DNA from: Cellulomonas hominis
Lineage (GTDB): Bacteria; Actinomycetota; Actinomycetes; Actinomycetales; Cellulomonadaceae
Assembly (NCBI RefSeq): GCF_005239125.1
Contig: NZ_SZYE01000002.1
Span: 17,176-81,175, forward strand
DNA: 64,000 nucleotides
Direction: 5' to 3'
Every line of letters starts with the position of its first letter. Position 1 is the stretch's first letter. Below are positions 1 through 7,720 of this stretch, piece after piece. The notes beneath the pieces were generated by a model. The model saw nothing but the letters and a program-made list of their open reading frames with translations. It ran no database searches and had not been told where the DNA came from. The position numbers and the translations under genes are program-made.

Positions 1-1
1 C

Positions 2-274
2 AAGGCGGCGAACTGGAACATGAGCAACGCCCTGCGGCTGGAGCTCGCCGCGCAGGGCACGCGGGTGACCTCCGTGCACCTCGGGCTGGCGGACACGGAC
101 ATGGCCGCTGGGCTCCAGGGGCCGAAGACCGACCCGGCCGTGGTCGTCCGCACGGTGCTGGACGCCGTCGAGGCGGGCGACCTCGAGGTCGTCGTCGACG
201 AGTGGAGCGCGATGGTCAAGGCCTCGCTGGCGGACGACCCCCGCGCGTTCTACGACCGCTTCGGTACGGCCTGA
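2..274 (+). CDS. Short-chain dehydrogenase (SDR), C-terminal part, cut by window edge
   Basis: Only the last 90 codons are present; the gene begins left of the window. The first visible residues (KAANWNMSNALRLELA) fit the region starting at the catalytic Lys of the SDR YxxxK motif, followed by the usual helix and the strand RVTSVHLGLADTDM, where many SDRs have VNPGxxxT. Family membership is therefore likely but the Rossmann fold and Tyr lie outside. Substrate unknown. It converges on arsR, with a strong hairpin between the two stop codons. Confidence 0.75.
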   Translation, partial: KAANWNMSNALRLELAAQGTRVTSVHLGLADTDMAAGLQGPKTDPAVVVRTVLDAVEAGDLEVVVDEWSAMVKASLADDPRAFYDRFGTA

Positions 275-277
275 GCC

Positions 278-309
278 GCGCGCCGCGCCCGCCGGGTGGC
301 GCGGCGCGC
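278..309. terminator. Hairpin between convergent SDR and arsR genes
   Basis: A perfect 12-bp inverted repeat (arms 278-289 and 298-309, 8-nt loop) sits 4 nt after one stop codon and 15 nt from the other. There is no T tract, as is common for actinobacterial terminators. Probably works in both directions. Confidence 0.6.
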
Positions 310-324
310 CGCGCCGCGGCACCG

Positions 325-693
325 TCACCGAACGCCGGCGAGATGCTGCCCGAGGTGCGCCGAGAGCTGCTGCACCGCGTCGGGGACGAGGGTGTAGTAC
401 GCCCAGACCCCGCGCTTCTCGCGCGTGACGAAGCCGGCCTCGGTGAGCACCTTGAGGTGGTGGGACACGGTCGGCTGCGACAGCCCGACGGGCTCGGTGA
501 GGTCGCAGACGCACGCCTCGCCGCCGTCGTGGGCCGCGATGATCGACAGCAGCCGCAGGCGGGCCGGGTCGGCCAGCGCCTTGAGGGTCCGCGCGGTGCG
601 CTCGGCGTCCTCGGCGCTCATGGTCGATCCGGTCGTGGGGGTGCAGCAGCCCGTCGACGGGGCCGAGGTCACCGGGAGCAGGTCGAGAGCCAT
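325..693 (-). CDS. arsR: ArsR-family arsenic-responsive repressor
   Basis: A 122-residue winged-helix metalloregulator that should repress arsenic genes until As(III) binds. The helix-turn-helix is at about residues 55-85 (CVCDL ... SQPTVSHHLK) and the wing follows (REKRGVWAYY). A Cys pair at 16-17 plus Cys61/63 resembles the three-Cys As(III) site known from the Corynebacterium glutamicum ArsR type (N-terminal CysCys plus one Cys near the HTH), rather than the E. coli CVC-only type. The start at 693 is chosen because a -10-like CATGAT ends 7 nt upstream, so the mRNA would be leaderless; a longer open frame upstream would swallow the operator. Divergent from arsM. Confidence 0.9.
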   Translation of the reverse strand: MALDLLPVTSAPSTGCCTPTTGSTMSAEDAERTARTLKALADPARLRLLSIIAAHDGGEACVCDLTEPVGLSQPTVSHHLKVLTEAGFVTREKRGVWAYYTLVPDAVQQLSAHLGQHLAGVR

Positions 694-711
694 GGACCCA
701 TCATGCGCGAC

Positions 712-731
712 ACATCGACGCCTGTCGATGT
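712..731. promoter_or_regulatory. Inverted-repeat operator between arsR and arsM
   Basis: ACATCGAC-gcct-GTCGATGT is a perfect 8-bp inverted repeat. It overlaps a possible minus-strand -35 (TCGACA, 723-728) and the spacer to a -10 (CATGAT, 700-705) of arsR. A further half-site-like ATATTGAC lies at 774-781 before arsM. The same octamer recurs at 3109-3116 before the arsR-arsC fusion. ArsR binding is inferred. Confidence 0.65.
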
Positions 732-805
732 TGACAGCCGTCGATGGGTGGTCCACGCTCCTGGTGTCGGTAGATATTGACGAGGATCGATCCAAAGGAG
801 GAGTG

Positions 806-1579
806 ATGGCACAGGACATCCGGGAGCAGGTCCGGGCCCGCTACGCCCTGGCGGCCGTGCAGGGCACCGGGGACGCCGGCTGCTGCGGCGGCGGCTCGGC
901 CGGCGGGTGCGGGCCGACCGACCTGGTGATCGACGAGCGGTTCGGCGCCGGCCTGTACGGCGCGGAGGACGCGGCCGCGGTCCCGGCGGAGGCGCTGGCG
1001 GCGTCCCTGGGGTGCGGGAACCCGCTGATGGTCGCCGAGCTGCGGGAGGGCGAGCGCGTGCTGGACCTGGGGTCCGGCGGCGGGATCGACGTGCTCCTCT
1101 CGGCGCGACGGGTCGGGGCGGACGGGTTCGCCTACGGGGTCGACATGACCGACGAGATGCTCGACCTGGCCCGGGCGAACGCGACCAGGGCCGGTGCGAG
1201 CAACGTGGAGTTCCGCAAGGGCACGATCGAGGACCTGCCGCTGGACGACGCCGCGGTCGACGTGGTGATCTCGAACTGCGTGGTCAACCTGTCCCCGGAC
1301 AAGCCGGCGGTGCTGGCCGAGGCGTTCCGGGTGCTGGTGCCCGGCGGGCGGTTCGGGATCTCCGACGTGGTCGCCGAGGACCACCTGACCCCAGAGCAGC
1401 GGGCGGAGCGCGGCTCGTACGTCGGGTGCATCGCCGGGGCGCTGTCGCGCACCGAGTACCTGCAGGGGCTCGCGGCGGCGGGGTTCGTCGACGCCGAGGT
1501 CCAGTTCACCCACCCGGTCGCCGAGGGCATGCACGGTGCGATCGTGCGCGCCCGCAAGCCCGGACCCCCGGAGGCGTGA
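806..1579 (+). CDS. arsM: Arsenite S-adenosylmethionine methyltransferase
   Basis: A 257-residue class I methyltransferase that transfers methyl groups from SAM to As(III), giving methylated (partly volatile) arsenicals. The SAM-binding motif VLDLGSGGGID is at 85-95. The conserved catalytic cysteines of ArsM are all visible: Cys70 (SLGCGNP), Cys158 (SNCVVNLSPDK) and Cys208 (YVGCIAGAL), plus a CC pair at 26-27. Length is typical of the family. ATG 806 is preceded by a strong AAAGGAGG ribosome site. Divergent from arsR across the operator; converges on arsC, 33 nt away. Confidence 0.95.
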   Translation: MAQDIREQVRARYALAAVQGTGDAGCCGGGSAGGCGPTDLVIDERFGAGLYGAEDAAAVPAEALAASLGCGNPLMVAELREGERVLDLGSGGGIDVLLSARRVGADGFAYGVDMTDEMLDLARANATRAGASNVEFRKGTIEDLPLDDAAVDVVISNCVVNLSPDKPAVLAEAFRVLVPGGRFGISDVVAEDHLTPEQRAERGSYVGCIAGALSRTEYLQGLAAAGFVDAEVQFTHPVAEGMHGAIVRARKPGPPEA

Positions 1580-1612
1580 GGCGCCCCGCGGCGCGCACCT
1601 GGCGTCGAGGCG

Positions 1613-2032
1613 TCAGGCGGTGACGGGCTCGACCCCGAGCTCGGACAGCAGGGTGAGGACGCGGCCGCGGATCTCGTCGCGGATCGGGCGGACCGACTCG
1701 ATGCCCTGGCCGGCCGGGTCGGCCAGGGCCCAGTCCTCGTACCGCTTGCCGGGGAAGATCGGGCACGCGTCGCCGCAGCCCATGGTGATGACGACGTCGG
1801 ACGCCTTGACCGCGTCGGTGGTCAGGACCTTGGGTCGCTCGGCGCGGATGTCGATGCCCTCCTCGAGCATCGCCGCCACGGCGACCGGGTTGATCTGCTC
1901 GGCGGGCATCGACCCGGCCGAGCGGACCTCGACGTCGCCGCCGGACAGGTGCCGCAGGTAGCCGGCGGCCATCTGGGACCGGCCGGCGTTGTGCACGCAG
2001 ACGAACAGGGCGGACGGCTTGGTGTCGGGCAT
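1613..2032 (-). CDS. arsC: Arsenate reductase, low-molecular-weight phosphatase type
   Basis: A 139-residue cytoplasmic enzyme reducing As(V) to As(III). The phosphatase loop is Cys12-VHNAG-Arg18, and two further cysteines at 86 and 90 (MGCGDACP) sit where thioredoxin-coupled ArsC enzymes keep their redox pair. The reductant (thioredoxin or mycothiol/mycoredoxin) cannot be decided from sequence. It follows the fusion gene by 17 nt, so both are probably on one transcript. ATG 2032 is the start that gives the standard N terminus; the longer open frame upstream is out-of-frame shadow of the fusion gene. Confidence 0.93.
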   Translation of the reverse strand: MPDTKPSALFVCVHNAGRSQMAAGYLRHLSGGDVEVRSAGSMPAEQINPVAVAAMLEEGIDIRAERPKVLTTDAVKASDVVITMGCGDACPIFPGKRYEDWALADPAGQGIESVRPIRDEIRGRVLTLLSELGVEPVTA

Positions 2033-2049
2033 CTCGGTCTCCACGGGGG

Positions 2050-3102
2050 TCAGGCGGTGGTCGGGGTGAGGTCGGGCAGCAGGTCGGTGAGCAGGGCGCG
2101 CACGCGGCGGTCGATCACGTCGCGGATGGCCCGCACCCCGGTCTCGGACGCCAGGGCCGGGTCGCCGACGACCCAGTCCTCGTACCGCTTGCCGGGCAGG
2201 ACCGGGCAGGTGTCGCCGCAGCCCATCGTGATGACGACGTCCGCGGCGCGGACCGCGTCGTCGGTCAGCGGCTTGGGGAACGCCTCGGCGTCGGCGCCGA
2301 GCTCGGCGAGCAGCGGGCGGACCGCGGCGTGCACGTCCGCCGCCGGCGCGGACCCCGCCGAGCGGACCGCGACCGCGTCGCCGGCGTGGTGGCGGAGCAG
2401 GGCGGCGGCCAGCTGGGAGCGGCCGGCGTTCGCGACGCACACGAACAGCACCTGCGGGCGGGCGGGCGCGGCGCCCGTCGCCCGTGCGGCGTCGGACAGC
2501 CGCTGGCGCGCGAACCGCTCGGTGCTGCCCACCAGGCGCGAGGGGATGGCCGAGGACCGGGCCAGAGCGGTGTAGGACTCCCGGACCACGCTGAGCACCG
2601 CGCCGGGGTCACGGTCGGGGAACGCTGCGGCGAGCCGGTCCGCGATCCGCGCCAGCGCGTCGTCGGCCTCGGCGGGCCCGGCCGGCGGGGCCGCGCTCGC
2701 GGCATCGACGGCCGCGGGGGCGAACGAGTCGAGCAGGGTGGTGACCGCGCCCCGCAGCGCCGGCCGCACCCGGTAGTACACCCAGGTCCCGCGGCGCTCG
2801 GAGGTCAGCAGCCCGGCCTGCTTGAGCAGCTTCAGGTGGTGCGAGACGGTCGGCTGGGAGACCTCGGCGACCGTGGCCAGGTCGCACACGCACGCCTCCC
2901 CGGTCGGGGACGTCGCGATCAGCGACAGCATCCGCAGCCGCAGCGGGTCGCCCAGGGCCTTCAGGGTCGCGGCGACGTGCGCCGCCGCGTCGGCGCCCAT
3001 CGCGTGGTCCGCGGGCGAGGTCGGCGGCGTGCAGGCGTCGGCGGGGCGATCGAGCATCAAGAGCCCGGGGTCCGACCCGCTCGGTCGGCGCTCGTTCGGC
3101 AT
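2050..3102 (-). CDS. ArsR-ArsC fusion: arsenic-sensing regulator joined to arsenate reductase
   Basis: About 350 residues with three parts. Residues 35-120 are an ArsR winged helix (CVCDL, SQPTVSHHLK, RRGTWVYY). Residues 147-206 form a helical segment like the three-helix bundle found in front of some ArsC proteins. Residues 217-350 are a complete LMW-phosphatase ArsC with Cys222-VANAG-Arg228 and Cys295/Cys299. The protein could couple repression and reduction. The start is uncertain: ATG 3102 is used; ATG 3057 is also possible and neither has a good ribosome site. Upstream lies ATATTGAC, shared with the arsM promoter. It is unlike the separate arsR/arsC pair next to it, so the cluster carries two regulators and two reductases. 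Confidence 0.88.
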   Translation of the reverse strand: MPNERRPSGSDPGLLMLDRPADACTPPTSPADHAMGADAAAHVAATLKALGDPLRLRMLSLIATSPTGEACVCDLATVAEVSQPTVSHHLKLLKQAGLLTSERRGTWVYYRVRPALRGAVTTLLDSFAPAAVDAASAAPPAGPAEADDALARIADRLAAAFPDRDPGAVLSVVRESYTALARSSAIPSRLVGSTERFARQRLSDAARATGAAPARPQVLFVCVANAGRSQLAAALLRHHAGDAVAVRSAGSAPAADVHAAVRPLLAELGADAEAFPKPLTDDAVRAADVVITMGCGDTCPVLPGKRYEDWVVGDPALASETGVRAIRDVIDRRVRALLTDLLPDLTPTTA

Positions 3103-3108
3103 GTGCCT

Positions 3109-3116
3109 ATATTGAC
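3109..3116. promoter_or_regulatory. ArsR-like half-site upstream of the fusion gene
   Basis: ATATTGAC, identical to the octamer at 774-781 before arsM, lies 7 nt upstream of the chosen start of the ArsR-ArsC fusion and overlaps its likely -10 region. Suggests joint control by an ArsR protein (inference). Confidence 0.45.
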
Positions 3117-3190
3117 ATGCGTCGAACCAACCAGCACTCCGCACTACGCACGCCGCGTGCGGTTACCTTACGGAGGGTGACTGAAGGCAG

Positions 3191-3601
3191 GTGGACGCAG
3201 TGGCGAACCCCAGGACGCTGAGCGGGCCGTGTCAGGCGTGGCCGGCGGAGAGCGGGTTCATCCGGGAGGTCCTGGACCGGATCGGCGACAAGTGGACGAT
3301 GCTCGTCGTCAGCACGCTCGGCGACGGTCCGCTGCGCTACTCCGACCTCCACGCCAGCATCCCCGGGATCTCCCAACGGATGCTCACGGTGACGCTGAAG
3401 GCTCTCGAGCGCGACGGGCTCCTCACCCGGACCGCGTTCCCGGAGGTGCCACCACGGGTCGTGTACGAGCTGACGGACCTGGGCCGCTCGCTCTCCGACG
3501 CGGTTCTGGCGATGGCCTCCTGGGCCGTGGCCCACTACGAGGAGGTCGCTGCCCAGCGGCGGGTCCACGACATCACGGGGGTCGGTCGGGAGGGCGCGTA
3601 G
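3191..3601 (+). CDS. HxlR-family winged-helix regulator
   Basis: A 136-residue HxlR-type DNA-binding protein. Family features seen: CQAWPAESGFIREVLDRIGDKW at the N terminus, then SDLHASIPGISQRMLTVTLK (recognition region) and VVYELTDLGRSL (wing). HxlR proteins often respond to electrophiles or redox stress, but the lone Cys here near residue 15 only hints at this. GTG 3191 is used; a second GTG lies 9 nt downstream. It converges on an SDR/DsbA pair, and the stop codon lies inside the loop of a strong terminator. It may control those genes or the palindrome at 5138-5151, which is inference. Confidence 0.85.
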   Translation: MDAVANPRTLSGPCQAWPAESGFIREVLDRIGDKWTMLVVSTLGDGPLRYSDLHASIPGISQRMLTVTLKALERDGLLTRTAFPEVPPRVVYELTDLGRSLSDAVLAMASWAVAHYEEVAAQRRVHDITGVGREGA

Positions 3602-3621
3602 CGGCGCCCTCCCGACCGACC
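3580..3621. terminator. Strong hairpin at the end of the HxlR gene
   Basis: A perfect 18-bp inverted repeat (3580-3597 and 3604-3621) with a 6-nt loop that contains the TAG stop codon (3599-3601). It lies 9 nt from the stop codon of the opposing SDR gene, so it probably ends transcription from both sides. Confidence 0.8.
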
Positions 3622-3630
3622 GTGCCGAGG

Positions 3631-4308
3631 TCAGGGAGCGACGACGATCTCGTGCGCGGATCGGTTCTGGTGTGCGTCCCAGTGGAACGGCGCGATCTCC
3701 GCCGCTGACATCGCCGGCACCCCGTCCGGCGCCTGGTCGGTGATCCAGGCCGCGATCGCCAGGTGCGCGACGTGGATGCCGTCGCCCTCCAGCTCCCCGG
3801 CGAGGTTCAGCGCCCAGTTCCGCATGGCCGCGGCGCCGGCGTTCACGTTGCCGAAGACCGCGGTGGGGGTGATCGACCCTGCGCCGCTGGTGAACAGGAG
3901 CGTGCCCGCTCCCGCCCGGCGGAGGTCCGGCAGCACGGCAGCCGCTGCAGCCTGGGCTCCGTACAGGTAGTACTCGATCTGCGCCTGGGTGTTCTCGGGG
4001 GTCGTCTCCCGGATGTGGACCGGGGCGAGCGGCCCCGCCGAGGCGTCGGCGGGGGAGTACTCCAGCACGTCGATACCGCCGAATCGCCGCTTCGCGGCGT
4101 CCAGCGCGGCCGTCAGGCCGTCGCGGTCCAGGACGTCCGCCGGGAACGCGGCCGCGGTGATCCCGTCGGCGGCGAGATCCGCGACCAGGCCGTCGAGCTT
4201 GTCCGGGTTCCGCGCGACGAGCGCGACGTCGAAGCCCTCCGAGCCGAACCTGCGCGCGATGGCGAGGCCGAGTCCGGGGCCGGCGCCGATGATGGCGATC
4301 GTGGGCAT
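3631..4308 (-). CDS. SDR-like Rossmann protein lacking the catalytic Tyr and Lys
   Basis: A 225-residue protein with a clear nucleotide-binding start (AIIGAGPGLGLAIARRF, 4-20) and the SDR order of strands. Where classical SDRs have NNAG it has EYSP, and where YxxxK should follow the Ser strand (LLFTSGAG) it has GNVNAGAAAMRNW, with no Tyr or Lys. It is thus unlikely to use the usual SDR chemistry and may bind NAD(P)H as a sensor, or use other residues. ATG 4308. Downstream of the DsbA-like gene by 44 nt on the same strand, probably one operon. Confidence 0.8.
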   Translation of the reverse strand: MPTIAIIGAGPGLGLAIARRFGSEGFDVALVARNPDKLDGLVADLAADGITAAAFPADVLDRDGLTAALDAAKRRFGGIDVLEYSPADASAGPLAPVHIRETTPENTQAQIEYYLYGAQAAAAAVLPDLRRAGAGTLLFTSGAGSITPTAVFGNVNAGAAAMRNWALNLAGELEGDGIHVAHLAIAAWITDQAPDGVPAMSAAEIAPFHWDAHQNRSAHEIVVAP

Positions 4309-4352
4309 GGTGTTCCTCTGTCTCTCGATGTGGTCGTGCTCGTGACAGCTCT

Positions 4353-5075
4353 CTAGCGCGCGCGGTCGGGCGACGGTGGCTCCGGCGCGGTCCGCCGGGC
4401 CGCGGGCGGCGCGCTCGCGATCACCTGGTCGAGCACCTGCGCGTACACGTCGACGGTCTGGGCGCCTGCGGTGGCGAAGCGCCGGTCGAACACCATGAAC
4501 GGCACACCCTGCGCTCCCATGTCCCGGGCCTCCTTGACGTCGGCACGGACCGCATCGGCGTACTCGTCGCCCGCCAGCACGTCCCGGACCCGCCGACCCG
4601 ACAGGCCCACCTGCTCGGCGACCCGTGCGAGCTCGTCGGCCTCGAAGGGGTTGAGGTCCCCGGCGAAGAAGCGGTCCTGCACGAGGGAGAACAGCGCCAG
4701 GCCTCGGCCCGACTCCTCCGCGTCGCGCACGACGCGGTGGAAGTCGAAGGTGTTCGCGTTGAGCCGGTCCACGGAGAAGGGAAGACCCTCCCGCTGCGCG
4801 AGCGCCTGGATGCGGCTCTCCGCGTGCCGCACGACCTCCGCGTCCCCGCCGTGCGAGCGGATGAACGCGGTCTCGATCGTCTCCGGCGTGCGCGGTGCGT
4901 CCGGGTGCAGCTCGAACGACCGCAGCGCGACGACGAACCGTCCCGCGTCCGTCCGGGCCGCGATCGCCCGCTCCAGCCGGTGCTTGCCGACGTAGCACCA
5001 CGGGCAGCCCAGGTCGGACCACACCTCGATGACCACCGGGCCCCTGCAACCGTCCGCGGTCGCCTGCTCACTCAT
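4353..5075 (-). CDS. DsbA/FrnE-family thiol oxidoreductase
   Basis: A 240-residue thioredoxin-fold protein of the 2-hydroxychromene isomerase/DsbA group, most like FrnE. The active site Cys24-Pro-Trp-Cys27 (DLGCPWCYVGKHRL) is followed by the helical insert and the cis-Pro loop GVPFMVF near residue 187. No signal peptide is visible, so it likely acts in the cytoplasm on disulfides or as a foldase. GAGGAGCGGGG lies upstream of ATG 5075. First gene of a probable two-gene operon with the SDR-like gene. Confidence 0.88.
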   Translation of the reverse strand: MSEQATADGCRGPVVIEVWSDLGCPWCYVGKHRLERAIAARTDAGRFVVALRSFELHPDAPRTPETIETAFIRSHGGDAEVVRHAESRIQALAQREGLPFSVDRLNANTFDFHRVVRDAEESGRGLALFSLVQDRFFAGDLNPFEADELARVAEQVGLSGRRVRDVLAGDEYADAVRADVKEARDMGAQGVPFMVFDRRFATAGAQTVDVYAQVLDQVIASAPPAARRTAPEPPSPDRAR

Positions 5076-5137
5076 CGCCCCACCCCGCTCCTCGTGCGTC
5101 ACCCGATGATCGGCGGGCGAGGGCGTGCCGACAAAAG

Positions 5138-5151
5138 GCACCTCGAGGTGC
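5138..5151. promoter_or_regulatory. Perfect 14-bp palindrome upstream of the DsbA/SDR operon
   Basis: GCACCTCGAGGTGC is fully self-complementary and lies 63 nt upstream of the DsbA-like start, in a 205-bp gap otherwise without recognisable features. Good candidate for a dimeric regulator site; the regulator is not known. Confidence 0.45.
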
Positions 5152-5280
5152 GCCGTGACGGGGCTCCGTGGCCTGTCGCGGAGCTGCGGACGGCGGGGCA
5201 GGAGCGTGGGCCCGCGCGTACCGCTCCGGGCGGGCTCACCACCCGACGGGGTGCCGGTCGCGCGGGAGGCGTCACCGCGA

Positions 5281-6291
5281 CTAGCCGGGCACCGCCGGCA
5301 CGTACAGACCGTCCCGTTCCGCACGGACGGCGGCGTGGGTCCGTGTCGGCGTCCCGAGCTTGGCCAGGATGTGCTCGAGGTGCGTGGCCACGGTCCGCGG
5401 GGTGACGACGAGCCGGCACGCGATGTCGGGGTTGGTGCACCCCTCCACCAGCAGCCCCAGCACCTCCAGCTCCCGGGGGGTGAGGCCGTGCAGCGGCGGG
5501 GCGGGGAGAGCAGCACCAGGCCGGGCAGGCCGGGACCGGCGTCGTCCGACGCGCTCAGGATGGTGATCCGCGCGTGCCCGTCGGGAGCGTGCGCCCCGCC
5601 GAGCGGCCAGAGGAACGACGAGCTGACCCGTCCGTCGCGCACGCGCCGCCGCGCGAGCGTGAGGACCGGCGACCCCGGGAGCAGCAGGGGGGTGGTCGCC
5701 AGCCCCGGGACCACCTGGCACCCGCCGTCGGCGCGCAGGACCGCGCCCGCGGTGACCCCCCTGGACGAGCCGGGCGACGGCGAGGAGCGAGCTCAGGGGG
5801 TCGAGGCCGCGTGCGAGCGGGGGCGCGAGCCGGGCGAGGCGCCGGCGCGTGGCCGCAGACGGCGGGGCCGGGCTGGCGAGGAGCACCGCGAGGTGCCCCA
5901 CGTGCCGGCCGTCGGCGAACAGGGCGACACCGAGCCCCTCCCGCAGCCCGGACGGGATCAGGCACTCCGCCCAGGTCGGCAGCTCCTCGGCGGGGTAGGG
6001 CAGGTCCGACGGCCCCAGCGGCAGGCGCGCGCGGTCCGTGCCGGTGAGCTCGGTGTCCCGGGCCACCCGCGGGCCTTCGAGGAACCGCACCGCGGTGTCG
6101 TCCAGGTCCACCGTGGCGAGGGAGTAGTAGCGGCGCTCCCACGGGTCCGCGAACGCGAGGAACGCGGCGTCGAACGGGGCGGCCCGGCGCAGCACCTCGA
6201 GCAGGCCCCGCGTCCGCTCGGGCGGCGTGGCGAGGGTGCGCACGGCGGCGCCCTCGACGAGGAGCAGGTCGTCGACGCGGAGCGGGTGCAT
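5281..6291 (-). pseudogene. LuxR-type HTH regulator with two compensating frameshifts
   Basis: The N-terminal part (about residues 1-175) looks like a GAF-type sensor, and the C-terminal 65 residues are a LuxR/GerE HTH (LTPRELEVLGLLVEGCTNPD, TPRTVATHLEHILAKLG). Between about 5761 and 5500 the frame reads as low-complexity Arg/Pro. The neighbouring frame there gives a sensible sequence (VPGLATTPLLLPGSPVLTL, SSSFLWPLGGAHAP) that joins both ends. One shift maps to a run of six C at 5756-5761, the other to about 5488-5505. Either a damaged gene, or two sequencing errors in an intact regulator of about 335 residues. It is upstream of the DsbA/SDR operon and divergent from the ADH. Confidence 0.72.
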
Positions 6292-6441
6292 GCGGGACCC
6301 CCGGGGGACGTCAGCGGCGGTGCGCTGACCCGACCTGGCGGGACCCGTTGCTCGAGAGACCGGCGGGTGCGGACGAGACCCTTTCTACCCCCGCCCGGGC
6401 CCGGTCGCCCGCGGGCGGCCGGGGCTCGGCGGCGGGCACGG

Positions 6442-6459
6442 ATCGGCAGGTCTGCCGAT
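6442..6459. promoter_or_regulatory. Inverted repeat upstream of the formaldehyde-dehydrogenase-like gene
   Basis: ATCGGCAG-gt-CTGCCGAT, a perfect 8-2-8 inverted repeat 77 nt before the ADH start and in the 244-bp gap to the divergent LuxR-type gene. Likely operator for one of the two; which protein binds is unknown. Confidence 0.5.
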
Positions 6460-6535
6460 ACCGCGGCGGCGCGCCGCGTGGGTGCAATGGCCTGTCCGAT
6501 CCCGGCGCCCGCCGGGCCCGACCAGAGGAGCCGTC

Positions 6536-7690
6536 ATGAAGGCAGTGGTGTACGAGGGTCCGCGCCAGGTCAGCGTCTCGGACGTCCCGGACGCGAGGAT
6601 CGAGCGGCCGACCGACGTGCTGGTGCGCGTCACCTCCGCGAACATCTGCGGCTCCGACCTGCACATGTACGAGGGCAGGACGGACTTCGAGAAGGGCCGG
6701 TGGTTCGGGCACGAGAACCTGGGCCAGGTGGTCGAGGTCGGCGACGGGGTCGACAAGGTCCGGGTCGGCGATTGGGTCGTCCTCCCGTTCAACATCGCCT
6801 GCGGGCACTGCAAGAACTGCGAGCGCCAGCTCACCAACTACTGCCTCACTGCGCAGCCGGAGCCGAGCATGGCGGGGGCCGCGTACGGCTTCGCCGACAT
6901 GGGCCCGTACGGCGGCGGTCAGGCCGAGCTGCTGCGGGTGCCCTGGGGCGACTTCAACTGCCTGCGGCTGGGGGAGGACGCCGAGGAGCGGCAGACCGAC
7001 TACGTGATGCTCGCCGACATCTTCCCGACGGGGTACCACGCCACCGACATGGCGGGCGTGAAGCCCGGCGACCAGACGGTGATCTACGGCGCCGGCCCGG
7101 TCGGGCTGATGGCGGCGCTGTCGGCGACGATCCGCGGCGCAGGCAAGGTGATGGTCGTCGACCGGCAGCCCGACCGGCTGCGGCTGGCGGAGTCCATCGG
7201 GGCGATCACGATCGACGACTCCGAGGTCGACCCGGTGGAGGCCGTCCTGGAGCAGACGATGGGCCTCGGCGCCGACAACGGCTGCGAGTGCGTGGGCTAC
7301 CAGGCGCACGAGCCCGACGGCCAGGAGCAGACGAACCTGACCATGAACCGGCTGGTCGGCTCGGTCCGGTTCACCGGGACGATCGGCACCGTCGGTGTCT
7401 TCGTCCCGCAGGACCCCGGGGCCGAGGACGAGCTCGCGAAGCAGGGGAAGATCGCGTTCGACTTCGGCATGTTCTGGTTCAAGGGCCTGCACCTCGGCAC
7501 CGGTCAGGCGCCGGTCAAGAAGTACAACCGGCAGCTGCGCGACCTGATCGCCGGCGGCAAGGCCGAGCCGTCGTTCATCGTCAGCCACGAGCTGCCGCTG
7601 GACCGCGCCCCCGAGGCGTACGAGCACTTCGACAAGCGCGACGACGGGTGGACGAAGGTCGTCCTGCACCCCGACGGGAAGGGCGCCTGA
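6536..7690 (+). CDS. Zinc-dependent alcohol dehydrogenase, formaldehyde-dehydrogenase-like
   Basis: A 384-residue medium-chain dehydrogenase resembling glutathione-independent formaldehyde dehydrogenases. Catalytic zinc ligands Cys38 (CGSD) and His59-Glu60 (GHEN), structural zinc cysteines 89, 92, 95 and 103 (ACGHCKNCERQLTNYC), and the NAD-binding motif GAGPVGLMA in the middle. The C-terminal half has the long insert of the FDH branch (GYQAHEPDGQEQTN). It would oxidise formaldehyde or related aldehydes/alcohols with NAD. ATG 6536 has GAGGAG at the right distance. Monocistronic or with the DUF1345 gene 30 nt downstream. Confidence 0.88.
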   Translation: MKAVVYEGPRQVSVSDVPDARIERPTDVLVRVTSANICGSDLHMYEGRTDFEKGRWFGHENLGQVVEVGDGVDKVRVGDWVVLPFNIACGHCKNCERQLTNYCLTAQPEPSMAGAAYGFADMGPYGGGQAELLRVPWGDFNCLRLGEDAEERQTDYVMLADIFPTGYHATDMAGVKPGDQTVIYGAGPVGLMAALSATIRGAGKVMVVDRQPDRLRLAESIGAITIDDSEVDPVEAVLEQTMGLGADNGCECVGYQAHEPDGQEQTNLTMNRLVGSVRFTGTIGTVGVFVPQDPGAEDELAKQGKIAFDFGMFWFKGLHLGTGQAPVKKYNRQLRDLIAGGKAEPSFIVSHELPLDRAPEAYEHFDKRDDGWTKVVLHPDGKGA

Positions 7691-7720
7691 CGTGGCCGCG
7701 CTCCGCGATATGGCGGGCGG

